Origin: Trichodelitschia bisporula | Lineage: Eukaryota; Ascomycota; Dothideomycetes; Phaeotrichales; Phaeotrichaceae | Direction of reading: 5' to 3' | Length of the DNA stretch: 64,000 bases | Assembly (NCBI GenBank): GCA_010356995.1 | Contig: ML996695.1 | Span: forward strand, 753,061-817,060 | Shown: piece by piece, positions 31,637 to 43,105 of the stretch | Layout of the letters: each line of letters opens with the position of its first letter | How positions within the stretch are numbered: position 1 is the stretch's first letter | Translations under genes and position numbers: made by a program | Notes under the pieces: generated by a model | Databases searched by the model: none | Told to the model about the DNA's origin: nothing | Seen by the model: only the letters and a program-made list of their open reading frames with translations

Positions 31637-32903
31637 ATGGCCTCCTCCTGCATCCTCGCCCTCTGCAGACCGCACACCCACGCCCTCTCCTCAAGATGCT
31701 GCGCCAGCGCTCTCCGCACCCCCCTCAAAGCTCCCGCCCATAGCGCTCTCAACCTCGCCGTCTCCAGCGCACGGCATTTCTCCAGCACACCACGCGCCGC
31801 ATCCACCCCGGCGCCCCCATCTCCCCTCACCTACGGCATCTCCGCCGCCTACTGCGCCAAACGCTCCAGCACCATCCTGACACAGCCATTCGACCCGTCC
31901 GCTCGTCCCTATACCTCCACCCAAGCGCACAAGCTTCCCCTCCGCACCCGCCGCAAGACCCGCCCCGCCAGCGGCCAGGACGCCTTCTTCGTGGCCACGG
32001 CGCCGGGGGCGCGGGCCCTGGCGCTAGGTGTGGTGGACGGCGTGGGCGGATGGGAGAACGAGGGCGTTGATCCCGCTGACTTTGCCCACTCGATGTGCGA
32101 GCACATGGCTTCTGCGGCGGAGCGGTTCCCCGAGGGATTTGAGCCCCCGCCGCGAACTTTGGCGCCTCGTGCGCTCATGGAAACCGCATATGAAAAGGTG
32201 CTCGCGGATCGCGAGATTGCGGCGGGAGGGTCGACGGCATGTGTTGCTGTGATTGACAGTGCGGGGACAATGGACGCGGCGAAGTGAGCTGCTCCCTGTA
32301 CACCGATATCTAGCTAACCTCCCCAGCCTCGGTGACTCGGGCTTCATCCACCTCGCGCCCTTCCGGATAAGATACGCCTCGCCTCCTCAAACGCACCAGT
32401 TCAACACTCCCTTCCAACTATCCAAAATGTCTGCCCGCCAGACTATGCAGGCACACATCTTTGGCGGCAAGCCCCTGCTCGACCAGCCCTCCGACGCTGC
32501 TCTCACGCACCACACCCTCTCACACGGCGACGTGGTCCTCTTCGCCTCGGACGGCGTGTGGGACAACCTCGCACCCGAAGACCTACTCCGCCTAGTCTCA
32601 CGCATCATGCTCCGGGCAGACGGCTGGGTCATCGTCGCGGACGAAGCGGGGATCGGCCCAGCACTGGGTGCTGGCAAGGAGGGTGCGGGAGTGGTGCAGA
32701 AGGACGGCGGGATTACGAAGCTGGCGCGCCAGATTGCGCTGACGGTGGCGACGGAGGCGAAGAAGGCGAGCTTGAGTGAGCGGGATGGGCCGTTTGCGAG
32801 GGAGGTCAGGCGTGTGCATCCGCAGTGGGGATATACGGGGGGCAAGGAGGATGATATCTGTGTGGTGGTTGCTGTTGCTGGTATGGGGGAAGGCGGGGTG
32901 TGA
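31637..32903 (+). CDS. Mitochondrial PP2C-type protein phosphatase, Ptc7 family
   Basis: Mg/Mn-dependent Ser/Thr phosphatase; in yeast Ptc7 acts in mitochondria and activates coenzyme Q synthesis by dephosphorylating Coq7. Exons: 31637-32283 and 32327-32903, giving 407 aa. The first 55 residues are rich in Ala, Ser, Arg and His without acids and end RHFSSTPRA, a clear mitochondrial presequence. PP2C metal-site motifs are present in order: SGQDAFFVA, GVVDGVGGWENEGVDP, AGGSTACVAVI, NLGDSGF (formed across the 43-bp intron), FASDGVWDNL and GGKEDDICVVVAV. The asparagine of NLGDSG comes from AA|C at the junction, which confirms the splice. Function is taken from the family. The last residues of the C-terminus are short and basic-free. 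Confidence 0.93.
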
Positions 32904-34876
32904 GCTGCATTGAGTATTGAGCATTTTCGGCGTCTAGGGGATCTGGATGAATCTAGGAACGGTTGGACTTGATATCCGTCTGTCCTAGGGGGAAAGGATT
33001 ATGGTGGCATGCTGCTTCTGGGAAGTCGATGTTGTCGTTACACCAAGTAATAGACTTAATGATAGTGTGTCTCTCGGTTGACACTCTTCTTGCTGTCGCT
33101 TCTCTCGTCAGGCGGTACAAGTGACCGTTGCGAGCGACGAGTAGCGAAGCTACAGCAGTCAGCCTTGCGGGTCGCGTTTCTTGTTTCAATTATACAGCCG
33201 GCACTATCGTCTAGCCGCACATGCTGAACGAGGCTGACAGCCTTGCCCTTCGTCAATTACGCTAGCATCACGAACACAGGTGCGATTCTGGGCACAGCCG
33301 CGAGCCACTCATCGTGGGGTCACATATCGGCGCTCTCGACGGTCCCAATCTCGCCATCGCAAGCGTGATACCCGGCCCGGCTGTGCGCGGCACGCGGGCG
33401 TACCGTGTAACAGACCCGTTCAACGGAATTCCGCAGCACTGTCAACAGCTCGCCTGCACTATCGTGGGTCAGGCAAGCTCATATCTCACCCTCGCGTCCC
33501 AGCCCGCGTCCAAGTGAGCCACGGAGCATGCTCCGCCAGGTGCGCTTCACACGCGAGCCTCACCCCCTCGCGGGCGATCAATTTCCCCACGCGATTAATT
33601 CCCCGAGCCCCACACGGACCACCGGGCGCCACGTCGGGTTGGCAACGACAACCGTACCCCGCAATCCCGTGAGGCGAGGCCTTATCCTCTTACCTTCATT
33701 CTCTGCTCTCATCCCGTCCCGGAGCAATAGCCCGAAAACCGGAGCGAGTCAGAGTCGGCGGAGCGAGGGGCGGGTGGGGACAAGGTCCAGGCCCGAAGGG
33801 GAATCCCGGAGGCCCGGGTCGTGGAGCGAGGGCGAGTCAGGTTGTGCATGTGGTGCGCGGCACGGGTTTTCTGGGCGGAGGGTGAGGAGATGGGTCCGGA
33901 GTTTATGCGGGGAGGATGGTTCCGGTTGGTGGTGGGTATATTGCGGAGGTGGAGAGGTGTGAGGCGAAGGGGAGGCTTAAGGGAAGGGAGGGGTATACGG
34001 CTGCCCGATAACGACGCCAAAAGGAAGTGTCCTGGTCTTCAAACCGGACGATGTGATTCCGAGGAAGCGACGGCCTGGTCGCGAGAGTAAAGTGCGTTGC
34101 GGCGGTACGTACGGTAGTTCAAGCTGAGGCAGGAACTCAGCGATGCCGAGCCCTGAGGATTTGGGATGATAGAATGAGTGCGTTGTGTTGCGTGAGCATG
34201 GGGCAGGACACCATGTGTACCGGTATGGCCTCTGTAACTACCATCCGTAGTGCCATCTAGAACGCTACGTAGAATCGTCGCTATTATTTCGTTTTGCGCA
34301 CTACGAGTATGCAAAGTAGGCCCAGTTCACACTACCGCAACTGCACGACCTGCGATCAAGCGGGGCTCACCACTAGCTTTAACCCGTCAACCGAAGCGAC
34401 CCTATCACCACTCCGAACACCAGGAACCGGAAATCGACACTTCTGCCGATGCGCGATGCTTCGAGCTGTTCGATTTAACTTCTGGGAGCGGTCTATGGCC
34501 TGATCACATTACGAAACCCTCAAACCCGCCACCCAAATTCCTCTCCCTACCCTCCTGAACACAAGGCCCGCATCACAACCCGCCGTTCCGAAACCCAGGC
34601 CGACACCCAGGGTACAGATAGCGAGATGTATGCCATGCCGAGTTCGTTCTGTCGCAGGTCCCGACGCGGTGGGCACTCGCTACCACCCCTAGGGAGATGG
34701 GGATGTGATGGCTCGGCACCGGGCAGCGGGTTGGGTGGGCGGGATATGATTCGCGCGACATGGACGAGGGGTTCTCACCGCCTGGCAAAAGAACTGGGAC
34801 GAGGACGTTTGGGACGTGGGAAGTTGGGACGTTCTTTTTGAAGAGTTGATGGCTATCTTTTTGTGCTCACCTAGTT
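32904..34876. other. 2 kb gene-free region between PTC7-like and GNAT genes
   Basis: Convergent 3' regions plus extra DNA. Open frames here overlap each other on both strands and have biased composition without family motifs. I see no RNA fold or repeat of note beyond GGTACGTACGGTA near 34106. Confidence 0.45.
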
Positions 34877-35748
34877 CTAGTGCGTCGTCCCGTTCGCGGT
34901 GCCGTTGACATGGCCATAGGCCGTGCCGTTGGCATGTCCATTAGAACTAGCATGCCCATTGGCTACCCGGTTCCCGTTCGCAGCCTCCTCAACCACGCGC
35001 GTGAATCCTGTGCGCGTCTGGAAATCGGCTGACGTCTTCGGTGGCCGCCTCATGATGGTGTATTCCGACACCCACTTCTTAGTCCGCACACACACCAGCT
35101 CGACATCCTCAAAGCCGCACGTCTCATACAGGTGATGCCCCGCGGGCGAACCTTCAACCCAGGTAGGCACCATGAGCCGGTCAGCGAGATCGGTGCCCCA
35201 TTTGACCTGGATGGTGCCAGCGCCGCTGCCGTGGTAGGCCGGATCAGTGAAGAGGATGTAGAGCACTGCAAAGGTTAGCCGGCGATAGGGGTAGGATCGC
35301 GACGGAGGCTCGATCGGAGGAAGAGATCGATGCGCCCGAAGGATGAGAGGTGGTACTCACAGACGTGCGGATGGCCGTACATGTGCTTCGCGCGCCGCTC
35401 CATGAAATCCTTCGCCAGAAACGCCGCTTGAGCCTTCAAATCGGGATCCGCATTCGGGTCGTCCTCCTCTGGTGCATGATCATCCGCGACAGGCGTCCAT
35501 GACGGGTATATCTTCCACTGCGCGGCGCTCACGATCTTGCCCGTGTCCGCGTCCGTCAGCTTCATCCAGCAGTCGGTCGGGTCCGTGTGCATCGTTTTGA
35601 TGAATTTGACCTTGGTGGCATCGCGTGCTTCTTTGGTGTTGGGCCCGAAGAGCGCTTGGTGCAGGTCGACTTTGCTGAAGGCGCGGAATTGGATCTCTAG
35701 GAGCTCGTCGAAGTCCTCTTCACGGACGCGCGATTGGATGAGCTTCAT
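34877..35748 (-). CDS. GNAT-family N-acetyltransferase-like protein
   Basis: Exons on the minus strand: 35361-35748 and 34877-35265, joined over a 95-bp intron, giving 258 aa. The N-terminal half (VREEDFDELLEIQFRAFSK..., then ...VSAAQWKIYPSW) has the alpha1-alpha2/beta2-beta4 pattern of fungal GNAT proteins. The second exon begins LLYILFTDPAYHGSGAGTIQVKWG, where HGSGAG is the pyrophosphate-binding loop (motif A). HHLYETCGFEDVE is motif B, and the domain ends at WVSEYTIMRRP. The acceptor substrate is unknown. After the domain comes a low-complexity tail of about 30 residues built from Asn-Gly with His, Ala and Thr (VANGHASSNGHANGTAYGH), which is not part of the fold. The start ATG is first in frame and matches the family opening. 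Confidence 0.85.
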
Positions 35749-37844
35749 TTCGTATAGCGGGGCAGGAGGATGCCGGGGTTTGAGATTATGTGCAAAGGAG
35801 GATGAATAGGCTCCTTCCCAAGGACTTTTGGGGTAAGTGGTGATCCTGGTGGCAGAGAGAAGGAATCAAGAGGAGTACAGAGCACTCCGGGGAAGAGCCT
35901 GATATGAAGGTCCCAATTACCCGTAGCCAATGGCAAGTACAAGCTCAAGAGAGAAACGCAGGGGAAAAGCAAACAAACACTCTAGACATCTGCTAAACGT
36001 CAAGCCAAACTGAAAACACACTGGAGCTTCCACAAGCGCACTCTCCCTCCGGGTGCCGGCACTAGCCCTCGAACCGGCTCATCCCGGGCAACCGGTACGC
36101 CACAGAGGGATCCCACAGGGTCCCGTCGCAGCCTCACCCCTCGTGTCAAAAGTCAAAATGGCATCCGGAGCCCGCGCTCCGCAGCGAGGAACCCGGTGCA
36201 GTACCGTACTATACCGCAGTAGCAATCAAAGCACCCGACGTCAACGTCGCGGCGTTGCGGGGACGTTACCCGCGCTCGACCCGCGCTCGCGAACCCGCAG
36301 CAGCGCCCGGCTAGCCGAGAGGAACAAGCCGGCGGGTCACCTCACGCATCATGTCTGTCTACGCGATGCAAGAGGTGTCCTGGGTCCCCCCGCGAAATGG
36401 CGAAAAGGCGGTGACGAGGGGTGTTGTCGCCGGGCATGAGGCCGGAGGGTTGTGCGATAAAGCGTTGTGGCCGGTGCGGGGATAATATTGGGCACTGTAT
36501 TGAGTAAGTCGAGCGGAGCCTTATTGGGAGCAGGATCCGTAAGGATGGATGCTGTGATACGGTGGTGGTGTTTGCTTTGCGCGATCGCGTTGCACAGGAA
36601 GCGTTGCGCTCGAGAGCGTGCGGCTGCGAATCCAACGGCGGCCTCATTTTTGTGTGAGGTCGTAATAGCTTCCTATGCGCCCCCACACGCATCCGGGTCA
36701 GAGGGTGGGATGTTTGATATGGCCCTACCACTGCTTCATCCCGCGCAGACAAGGTCCAGTTGCGCCACTTTATGAAGGTACCTGCATGGCGTACACGGCC
36801 GAGCACCGTATCAGGCGGAGCGTTAGTAGGTCTGCAACCAATAACAGAGAGCAGCGTGAACATCAAGGCTGCAAGGTAAACTGCTGCTGCACCAGCCATT
36901 TATGAACATACTGTGCAAAGAGGCCGCGCTTGCACACGCTCTCCTTGCAGAGGATTCGGAGGACGGATACCGGTAGAATGGGAGGAAAAGCCGGGCCCGA
37001 TCAGCGGCTGCCCCGAGCCCACCGGCAAGATCAATGTCGTCATGATCCTTGATGATCCTTCGAACGTCGCTGGCAGGGGGTCGCGGAGAGATACCCAACG
37101 TCAAAGGATATCTGCTCCACCGTACAACCACACACGCAAACCCAGATGCTCCAAGCGAACTGCTGAATGTGAACCATATTTAATCACGTACATACACTTA
37201 GGCATGGTCTTCGCCACTTCGTCACCTCTCCTATCACACTGGCGCCGTACCGCCACCCTATCGGGGAATATTCAAGCGGACGAATGAGATGGCGAGCCCC
37301 CCGGGCACCCGAATCCACAGGATGAGAGACGGCGAGACGGGAGGTGCTCGAGCTGCGTCGGCCGTCGGCTGCACTACTCCCAAAACACCCCTTTGGCCTG
37401 CCGATCTCATTGTAAACTCCGACCGCAATTCGCTGGCATCAACGTTTACACTGCGCTACATTCAACTGCCATGACCTATCATACATAAAATGCTTCCCAA
37501 GGCCCACTAGGTTTATCCTGTAATAGTCCAAGGCTCCGTCGATCTATCTAAACCCGATCGAAAGAGAATTCTCCACCCAAGTGAGGCTGGCTGAGAGAAT
37601 CTCAACAGTCCGCAATGGAGCCCAGGTATTAGACAAACGGATGAATGTAGTAGCTCTTCACACACACGCGGAGCCGAAATTCGGAGATCGGAACTCGTTT
37701 TCTCGCCCAATCGTACATTGCTCCATACCGACACCAACTCCCCGAAAGCAAATATCCGCTCGCTGTCGCTAAGACTGAGTTCAAATCAAGTATATGCATG
37801 AAACCCAAATGGGAAAAGAAGGATTGTGAAGGAGTGTACGGAGG
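35749..37844. other. 2.1 kb gene-free region between GNAT and SAT4-type genes
   Basis: I see no supported gene. A 185-codon minus-strand frame (36342-36899) opens with a signal-peptide-like stretch but has no recognisable continuation and was not accepted. GTACCGTAC occurs near 36204. Confidence 0.45.
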
Positions 37845-39179
37845 CTAATGGCCCGACGTGCTGTAACGAACTGTGTAACCGACAGTCTTCCGGATGATCA
37901 TCTTCTCCGATCCTTCGCTGGAAATAGAGACAGTGTCACCGGCGTGCGCACCATGGCCTATAGTCGTAACAGCATGGGGTACGAACTCTTTCCGGGGGTC
38001 CACCGTTGGTGAAGGTATGCGAGGGGCAGTCCCGGTCGTGGCTTCCGTGGCAGCTCTCGGACGATGCGGCGCGATTGTGGGGGGTTTCGTTCTCGATGAG
38101 ACCACCGAATTCTCCTTCTGCTTGATCTCGCCAATGGATGATCGAGAATTCAATGCGTAGGAATCGTGGCTGCCGTATCCAGGGGCCAGAGCGCGGTCAA
38201 TCGCCCCAGCATCGAGGGCCAAGAGGCCGGTGTTCCATGCCTTCAGGAATGGCCTCATGCAAGGGATAGAAGCAGCAATAAGCGTGTAGTGCATCTCGAC
38301 TTGTCCGAAGATGATAGCGTTGACGACATCAAACGTGTAGTTGTTCGAGGAGTGGATCCTATAGAGTTCCGATAGTCGTGCGATTGCCATGGGGAGAATC
38401 AGGACACGCGACGAAAAGGCTCCGATAACAATCATTTTCGACTTGACGGGCATTTGCAGGCTCCAGACAAGGTACGCCGGCAGCAGCACTAATGCTAACT
38501 CCAGAACACAGCCCACAATCAGGACACCAGACCAGTGAGACGTCTGTAACTGTTAGAAAGGTTCCAGAGGGGAGTAGGGGAACTGACAAAGGAGGAACAT
38601 CTATCCAACAGGTCCCAGGGGTGTGGGAGGCACCTAAGACCAATGGCAAACATAGACCCAACTCCCCACACGGCGATGATGCCGGCAACGGCCCGCGAAG
38701 CGATCAGATGCTCTCGCTTGCGGGTCAGACGTGCCACAAGCTCACATGTCGAAATCTTCCCCAAAGCAACCGTGAAGATGTACAGAATGTCCGCCGCATA
38801 TTGAATCTGGGCGAGTGAGTAAGCTGAAGAGCAATTGGATTGAACCTACAAGTTCGGCCTGCTGCAATTTGTTGGGAGATATAATATCGACATCTTTCCC
38901 AATACCATGGGACACCGCTATCATAGTCACCACCGACTGTGCCACACCGAAAGCCTGCCATGTCAAACACGATTCAGGTGCAAGGGGCGGCTGTCTTACC
39001 GTTGCAACAGTGATAATGATATCATCCGTCGCGAAGAACCCCTTCAGGGCCACAAACCTCACCATGAGACGGAATATGTAAAAGAATACGACAAGCACCA
39101 CCAACAATGCAGACGCGACGGTGATGTAGCCTCCATAATTGTCTGGTGTAATGGTTTGGATGCGCTGGGGCTCGGCCAT
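37845..39179 (-). CDS. SAT4/PTH11-type fungal rhodopsin-like integral membrane protein
   Basis: Exons on the minus strand: 39000-39179, 38850-38954, 38588-38806 and 37845-38543, giving 400 aa; the introns are 45, 43 and 44 bp. The N-terminal helix YITVASALLVVLVVFFYIFR, the TDDIIITVAT motif after it, the Q-x-x-Y region (IQYAADILYIFTVALGKIS) and seven hydrophobic segments match the fungal rhodopsin-like (SAT4, PF20684-type) family. This family includes the appressorial receptor-like Pth11 proteins. There is no N-terminal CFEM domain, so this is the short class. The C-terminal 130 residues are cytosolic, polar and rich in Ser, Pro and Thr. Role in signalling is inferred from the family and no ligand is known. 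The first intron (38955-38999, 45 bases) has no stop and keeps frame if retained. Confidence 0.88.
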
Positions 39180-39398
39180 ATTGAAGACCGAGGGTCAAAG
39201 GCTCCAAGACAGCCTTCGAAAAGGACCAGGAAGTAATGACAAGCACGACAGCTCAGACAAGAGAGTTGGAGGAGATTCTATTATTTGAGAGGGGATGCAA
39301 ATCCTGCCAGTTCTGTCACAAGCCCAAAGGAGTGCTCGATGCTAGCCGATCCATGTCCAAAAAGAAGGGATTGCCGAGAGTGCACTGTAGGTCAGCTC

Positions 39399-39677
39399 TT
39401 ACGAGGGACCCGGCAGTGGAACAAAGGTAGCAGGCACTCGGAACGCCTGAATATGCTTATCGTTCCTGATCATCTGGGGGCTTACGGCGCATCTCTGGCG
39501 GCTACCGCGCAGGCAGGAGTAGCCACTCGCGTGCAGATATCGACAGCTGAGTCCCACCAACGAGGTCGGAATGCTAGCCACGAGCATCAGAGCCTGGCCT
39601 AAATTAGCTGAGGCGCATATCCACAGGAGCAAAAGGCAAGAGCAAGCCATAGATGATATGCGCTTCATGTTCGTCAT
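39399..39677 (-). CDS. Possible small secreted protein (weak)
   Basis: A 92-codon frame starting MTNMKRISSMACSCLLLLWI: basic residues then a hydrophobic core, as in a signal peptide ending near GQA. About 60 residues follow, with three cysteines. It lies 220 bp upstream of the SAT4-type gene on the same strand. It does not have the eight-cysteine CFEM pattern. I recognise no family, codon evidence is poor, and an open frame of this size can occur by chance. Listed only because of the signal-like N-terminus. Confidence 0.18.
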   Translation of the reverse strand: MTNMKRISSMACSCLLLLWICASANLGQALMLVASIPTSLVGLSCRYLHASGYSCLRGSRQRCAVSPQMIRNDKHIQAFRVPATFVPLPGPS

Positions 39678-40639
39678 CTGCAAAAGGAAACATGCGGGCC
39701 GTGGCGGGACGTTCGGACGCCGACGATATAGCCCGCCAACCAGATGATCAGGATGGGTGTTGACGTCTGATGGGCGTCGAGAGAAGTACTGATGAGGCAA
39801 CCTATCACACTGGCCACATATTGAATACTTCAGTCGCGCATCTCGGGCTCAGCGGTGTGCAATACTCGGAAATTGTCGCGTGGTTGCCACAGTGAAGGAT
39901 ATATGTGGGGCGAGAGCCACAATGGGGATCTCACACATCTCGTCGACTGCATGACGCCATGCAGAATACGTACGCTACCGTACACGTCAATAACGCTATG
40001 GGTGTGCAAGGTGTGATGTGGATGTGGGACTCACCGCGCCCCACGTAGACAGATATCCGCATATCAGAGTACTGAGCCACTTGAGGGTAAGTGGCGGAGC
40101 CACATGGGCGCGAAGTGAGCGCGATCGGTGTTTCCCGTGGGGGTTGGGCGGTTGACAAGCGGCTGTGCTGCAGCTGTCAGGGCTCAGGATTGAGGTGAGG
40201 TTGAAGGTTGCGCGATGCTGGGCAGCGGCAACTGCGGGGGATTGTGGTCCAAGTGGAGTGGGGTGGCTCCTTCTCATAGGAGAGTTAGCACGGTGATTGG
40301 GCTGGCTAGTGCAACGCACTACGGACACTAGATGGCAATAGTGAGATATCTTCCCGGTGAGAGCAGATCGCATCATAATAGTGTCGATAGATTGAGATCC
40401 AAGTGGCTCAAGCGTTTGACTGGATGGTGCTCCTTAAAACTGCTGCTTCCAATGGAAGATCGAGAGAGTCGCCACTGCCGCGCAAGTTGTCTCTTCGGCC
40501 CGCTGACTGGCTCGGTCTCGAGAATTTGGTTGCCGCCGGCCAGTTCGGATTGCGCTGTTGATGTGAACTCTGACCTCTGACCTCAGGAGCACTCTCAAGC
40601 AGGCCGAACGTCCTTTCACGAGTCACACCCGTCCGCCCT

Positions 40640-40680
40640 CCCGCCCATCCACTCCCGCCCATCCACTCCCGCCCACCCGT
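40640..40680. repeat. Tandem repeat, CCCGCCCATCCACT x2.9
   Basis: Two perfect 14-base copies and a partial third in noncoding DNA. Confidence 0.85.
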
Positions 40681-41966
40681 CAACAAGCAGGCCGCCGAAA
40701 CGTCACGCGCCCGTCGGGCACCAATTCTACGATTCGAACAACCGGCTTGTTGGGACGAAATGGTTCGCGATGCAACTGAATATTTTGGGACGTTAAGATC
40801 GAGGCCGTCCGCAGCATATTTTAGAGGGTTGTTTTGCTGCTCCGTGGGGGGGCGGGGAGGGCGTGTGCCGCATTGCGCAAGGCCGCCCAACTCCACAGCT
40901 GTTGATCGGAGGGAGGAGAAAAGGGAGGAGGTTGGAGATCCTATGATGGCAAAGCGAGTGGGTCCATATCAAACTTCGCTAACAGAAAAGGCCATCTAGG
41001 CGTGCCAGGTTCCAGGGACGGCCCAGGATCTTATGCAAGGGTGCTGCAAGTGCTGTGCAAGGAAATCCCAAGCTCACCATCCCAAAGTAGACTGGTGAAC
41101 CACATTGTCGGATCAGGTCTGCTCAGCCACCCCTGCTCATGGTCCGTGCCAGAAGGCATCCAGCGCTCCTCTCTGCCGCTCCCGCCGTGGCCCCCTTATC
41201 CTGACCTCACTACCTCGCCGGAACCATTTGGAGGCCCTTTGCGCTCATTTGCTTTTCTCAGCTCATGCAACTTCACGCAAAACCTTGTACCTACCCTCGA
41301 CTCTGCAACAGAGCTGCCAACCAAAGCAACGGAGCAAGCAACCTGCTCGGTACAGCATTTTCTCACCGAAGCCCAGCCTGATCTGTCGCCCTCCCATTTT
41401 CTCCCCCACGCGATGGGCTGCTCGGAGACTTATCTACACGCGCTTGATGTCGCCAATTTATCATCATCTTGCCACTCTGGTCCTGTGGCCGACCGTTGTC
41501 CTCGTATACTGCGTATTCCACGCTGCCGCCAGCCATTTTACGTCAAGTTGTCATTTGCTGCGAGTTCCCATGGCGAGCAGAGTACGGATATACTATGATG
41601 CTCTGCAAAATGTGTTCTATGAGTAGGTCGCACAACCTGCCCTGTGCAGAGTGCGGAGAGAGTCTTGGACGGGTGAGGGGTACCTCTCCCACATGGCTAG
41701 CCATTCATTTGATGATCGGATCTTCACTCAGTATGGCGTATCGCCGAGTGATGTTCTTCCTTCCCGCAGCGGGTCAGCTCACACGCAATTCGATCAGCAT
41801 TGATCAGCAACTGTTCTATCAGAACTTCAGTTGTATGAAGATGGTCGCGACCCTCGAGATGCGCAGTCAAATTTCCAACAAAATCGGCACATCAACAACG
41901 ACCCATACTAACTGTGGTGTAGCGGACAACAGGAACGACGAGCCGGTATCTTCCCTGAGGTCAAGA

Positions 41967-41979
41967 CCCCCCCCCCCCC
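41967..41979. repeat. Poly-C run, 13 bases
   Basis: Uninterrupted C run on the plus strand, about 1.1 kb upstream of the APC permease start and on its sense strand. Confidence 0.85.
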
Positions 41980-43105
41980 AGAAGCCTAGAGTAGAGACTG
42001 GGATATTGATCCAGAATGCTTGTCTGCCAGACGGGAAGTATCAGCCATTCAACCCGCTCCTGCGAGGTGCTGCCCTTGTCACAAAGCCACCAAAATAGGC
42101 TCGCAAAATCTGCTGAGACCTATCGACAAAGCTCTCGACCCAGAGATATGGCGGGCAAAAGCTGCTGCGCAGCCACGGCGTTCTCCAAGATGAAGACAGA
42201 GAGCTGAGTGCGGACTGTGCACTACGAGAAACGTCGTGTCCAGCAGAAGGGAGCATCGGCCTATGTCGTAACACTGCCAAAAAAGTGCGGGGAAAATACT
42301 GAAATCAGCATGAATTCCAAAGACATGCACACACCTGCTCATCCCGCGCGTCTCGGATCTGCAAAGTCGAGATTCCGTGGGGTGGGTTGCTGGCCCGGCT
42401 CCCGTTGTCTCCCTCGTTGGAGGCCGTTGGAGAAGAGAGACAGAAGGCCTGGGTTTCCATGCACTTCACACTCGCAGACTGGGGTTGCCTTGCAGTCCTA
42501 CGCACCAGAGGCACGGCTTCGCGAATAGCTTCCCTTGTCCAGAGGAGCGTGCCGTGTCCACTATCTCGTCTCAGTTCATGGTGTTTACGACTGTGATTGG
42601 AGAAGGAGACAAGATGTGGCGTTTTATCCTGGCTCCGCGTCCGAAGCGCAACGCCGGCGTGGCTTGTACTGAACCTTATCCTCCTCACAAAATTACTGCC
42701 AAAGCTGGCAAAAGCAAATAAAATGGGCTTGACAGAGTGATGCGAGTCGAAACACAACGAGAAAGTGGCAACGGCATGGGCCGCGGAGCGAATCGGCCAC
42801 GCGTGCTGGGCGTCGCGTCTGGAAGATGGCCCTTGCGAACACAGCATGCACGAGCATTCCCACATGGAGCCACACTCCGGGGCCCTTCTGCGTTGCGATG
42901 CGCAGCCTTTCCCCGTTAAATATGCTCCCCCGCGCCAGCCGTGTGGCAGCCTTTCCCATCAGCACTCCTTTGATCGCCGCTGTTGGACTACTTCTTCATT
43001 CTTCTCCCACGTGTTTGACTTTCGAGAAGCACAGGAGAGCCTTTAGTCCTGGGGAGTTCTCTTCATTCTTCCATATCATCCTCTCGGCATTAAACGAGGA
43101 CAAGT

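Larger units (their letters stand above)
39180..43105. other. 3.9 kb gene-poor region between SAT4-type protein and APC permease
   Basis: The only candidate I can point to is a short secreted-protein-like ORF (39399-39677, minus, listed separately). Other features are a 14-base tandem repeat (40640-40680) and a C13 run (41967-41979). Longer open frames at 41105-42098 have no family motifs and look random. Confidence 0.45.

Noticed and set aside
36342-36899. 185-codon frame with signal-peptide-like start
   Set aside because: Only the first 22 residues look meaningful; the rest is basic, low-order sequence with no Cys pattern or motif.
39399-39800. CFEM domain upstream of the SAT4-type gene
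   Set aside because: The eight-cysteine CFEM spacing is absent in all three frames and no splice joins it to the receptor-like gene.
41469-42098. 209-codon plus-strand frame with a CAECGE motif
   Set aside because: A single Cys pair without partner residues; no homologous layout recognised, and overlapping frames are equally long.
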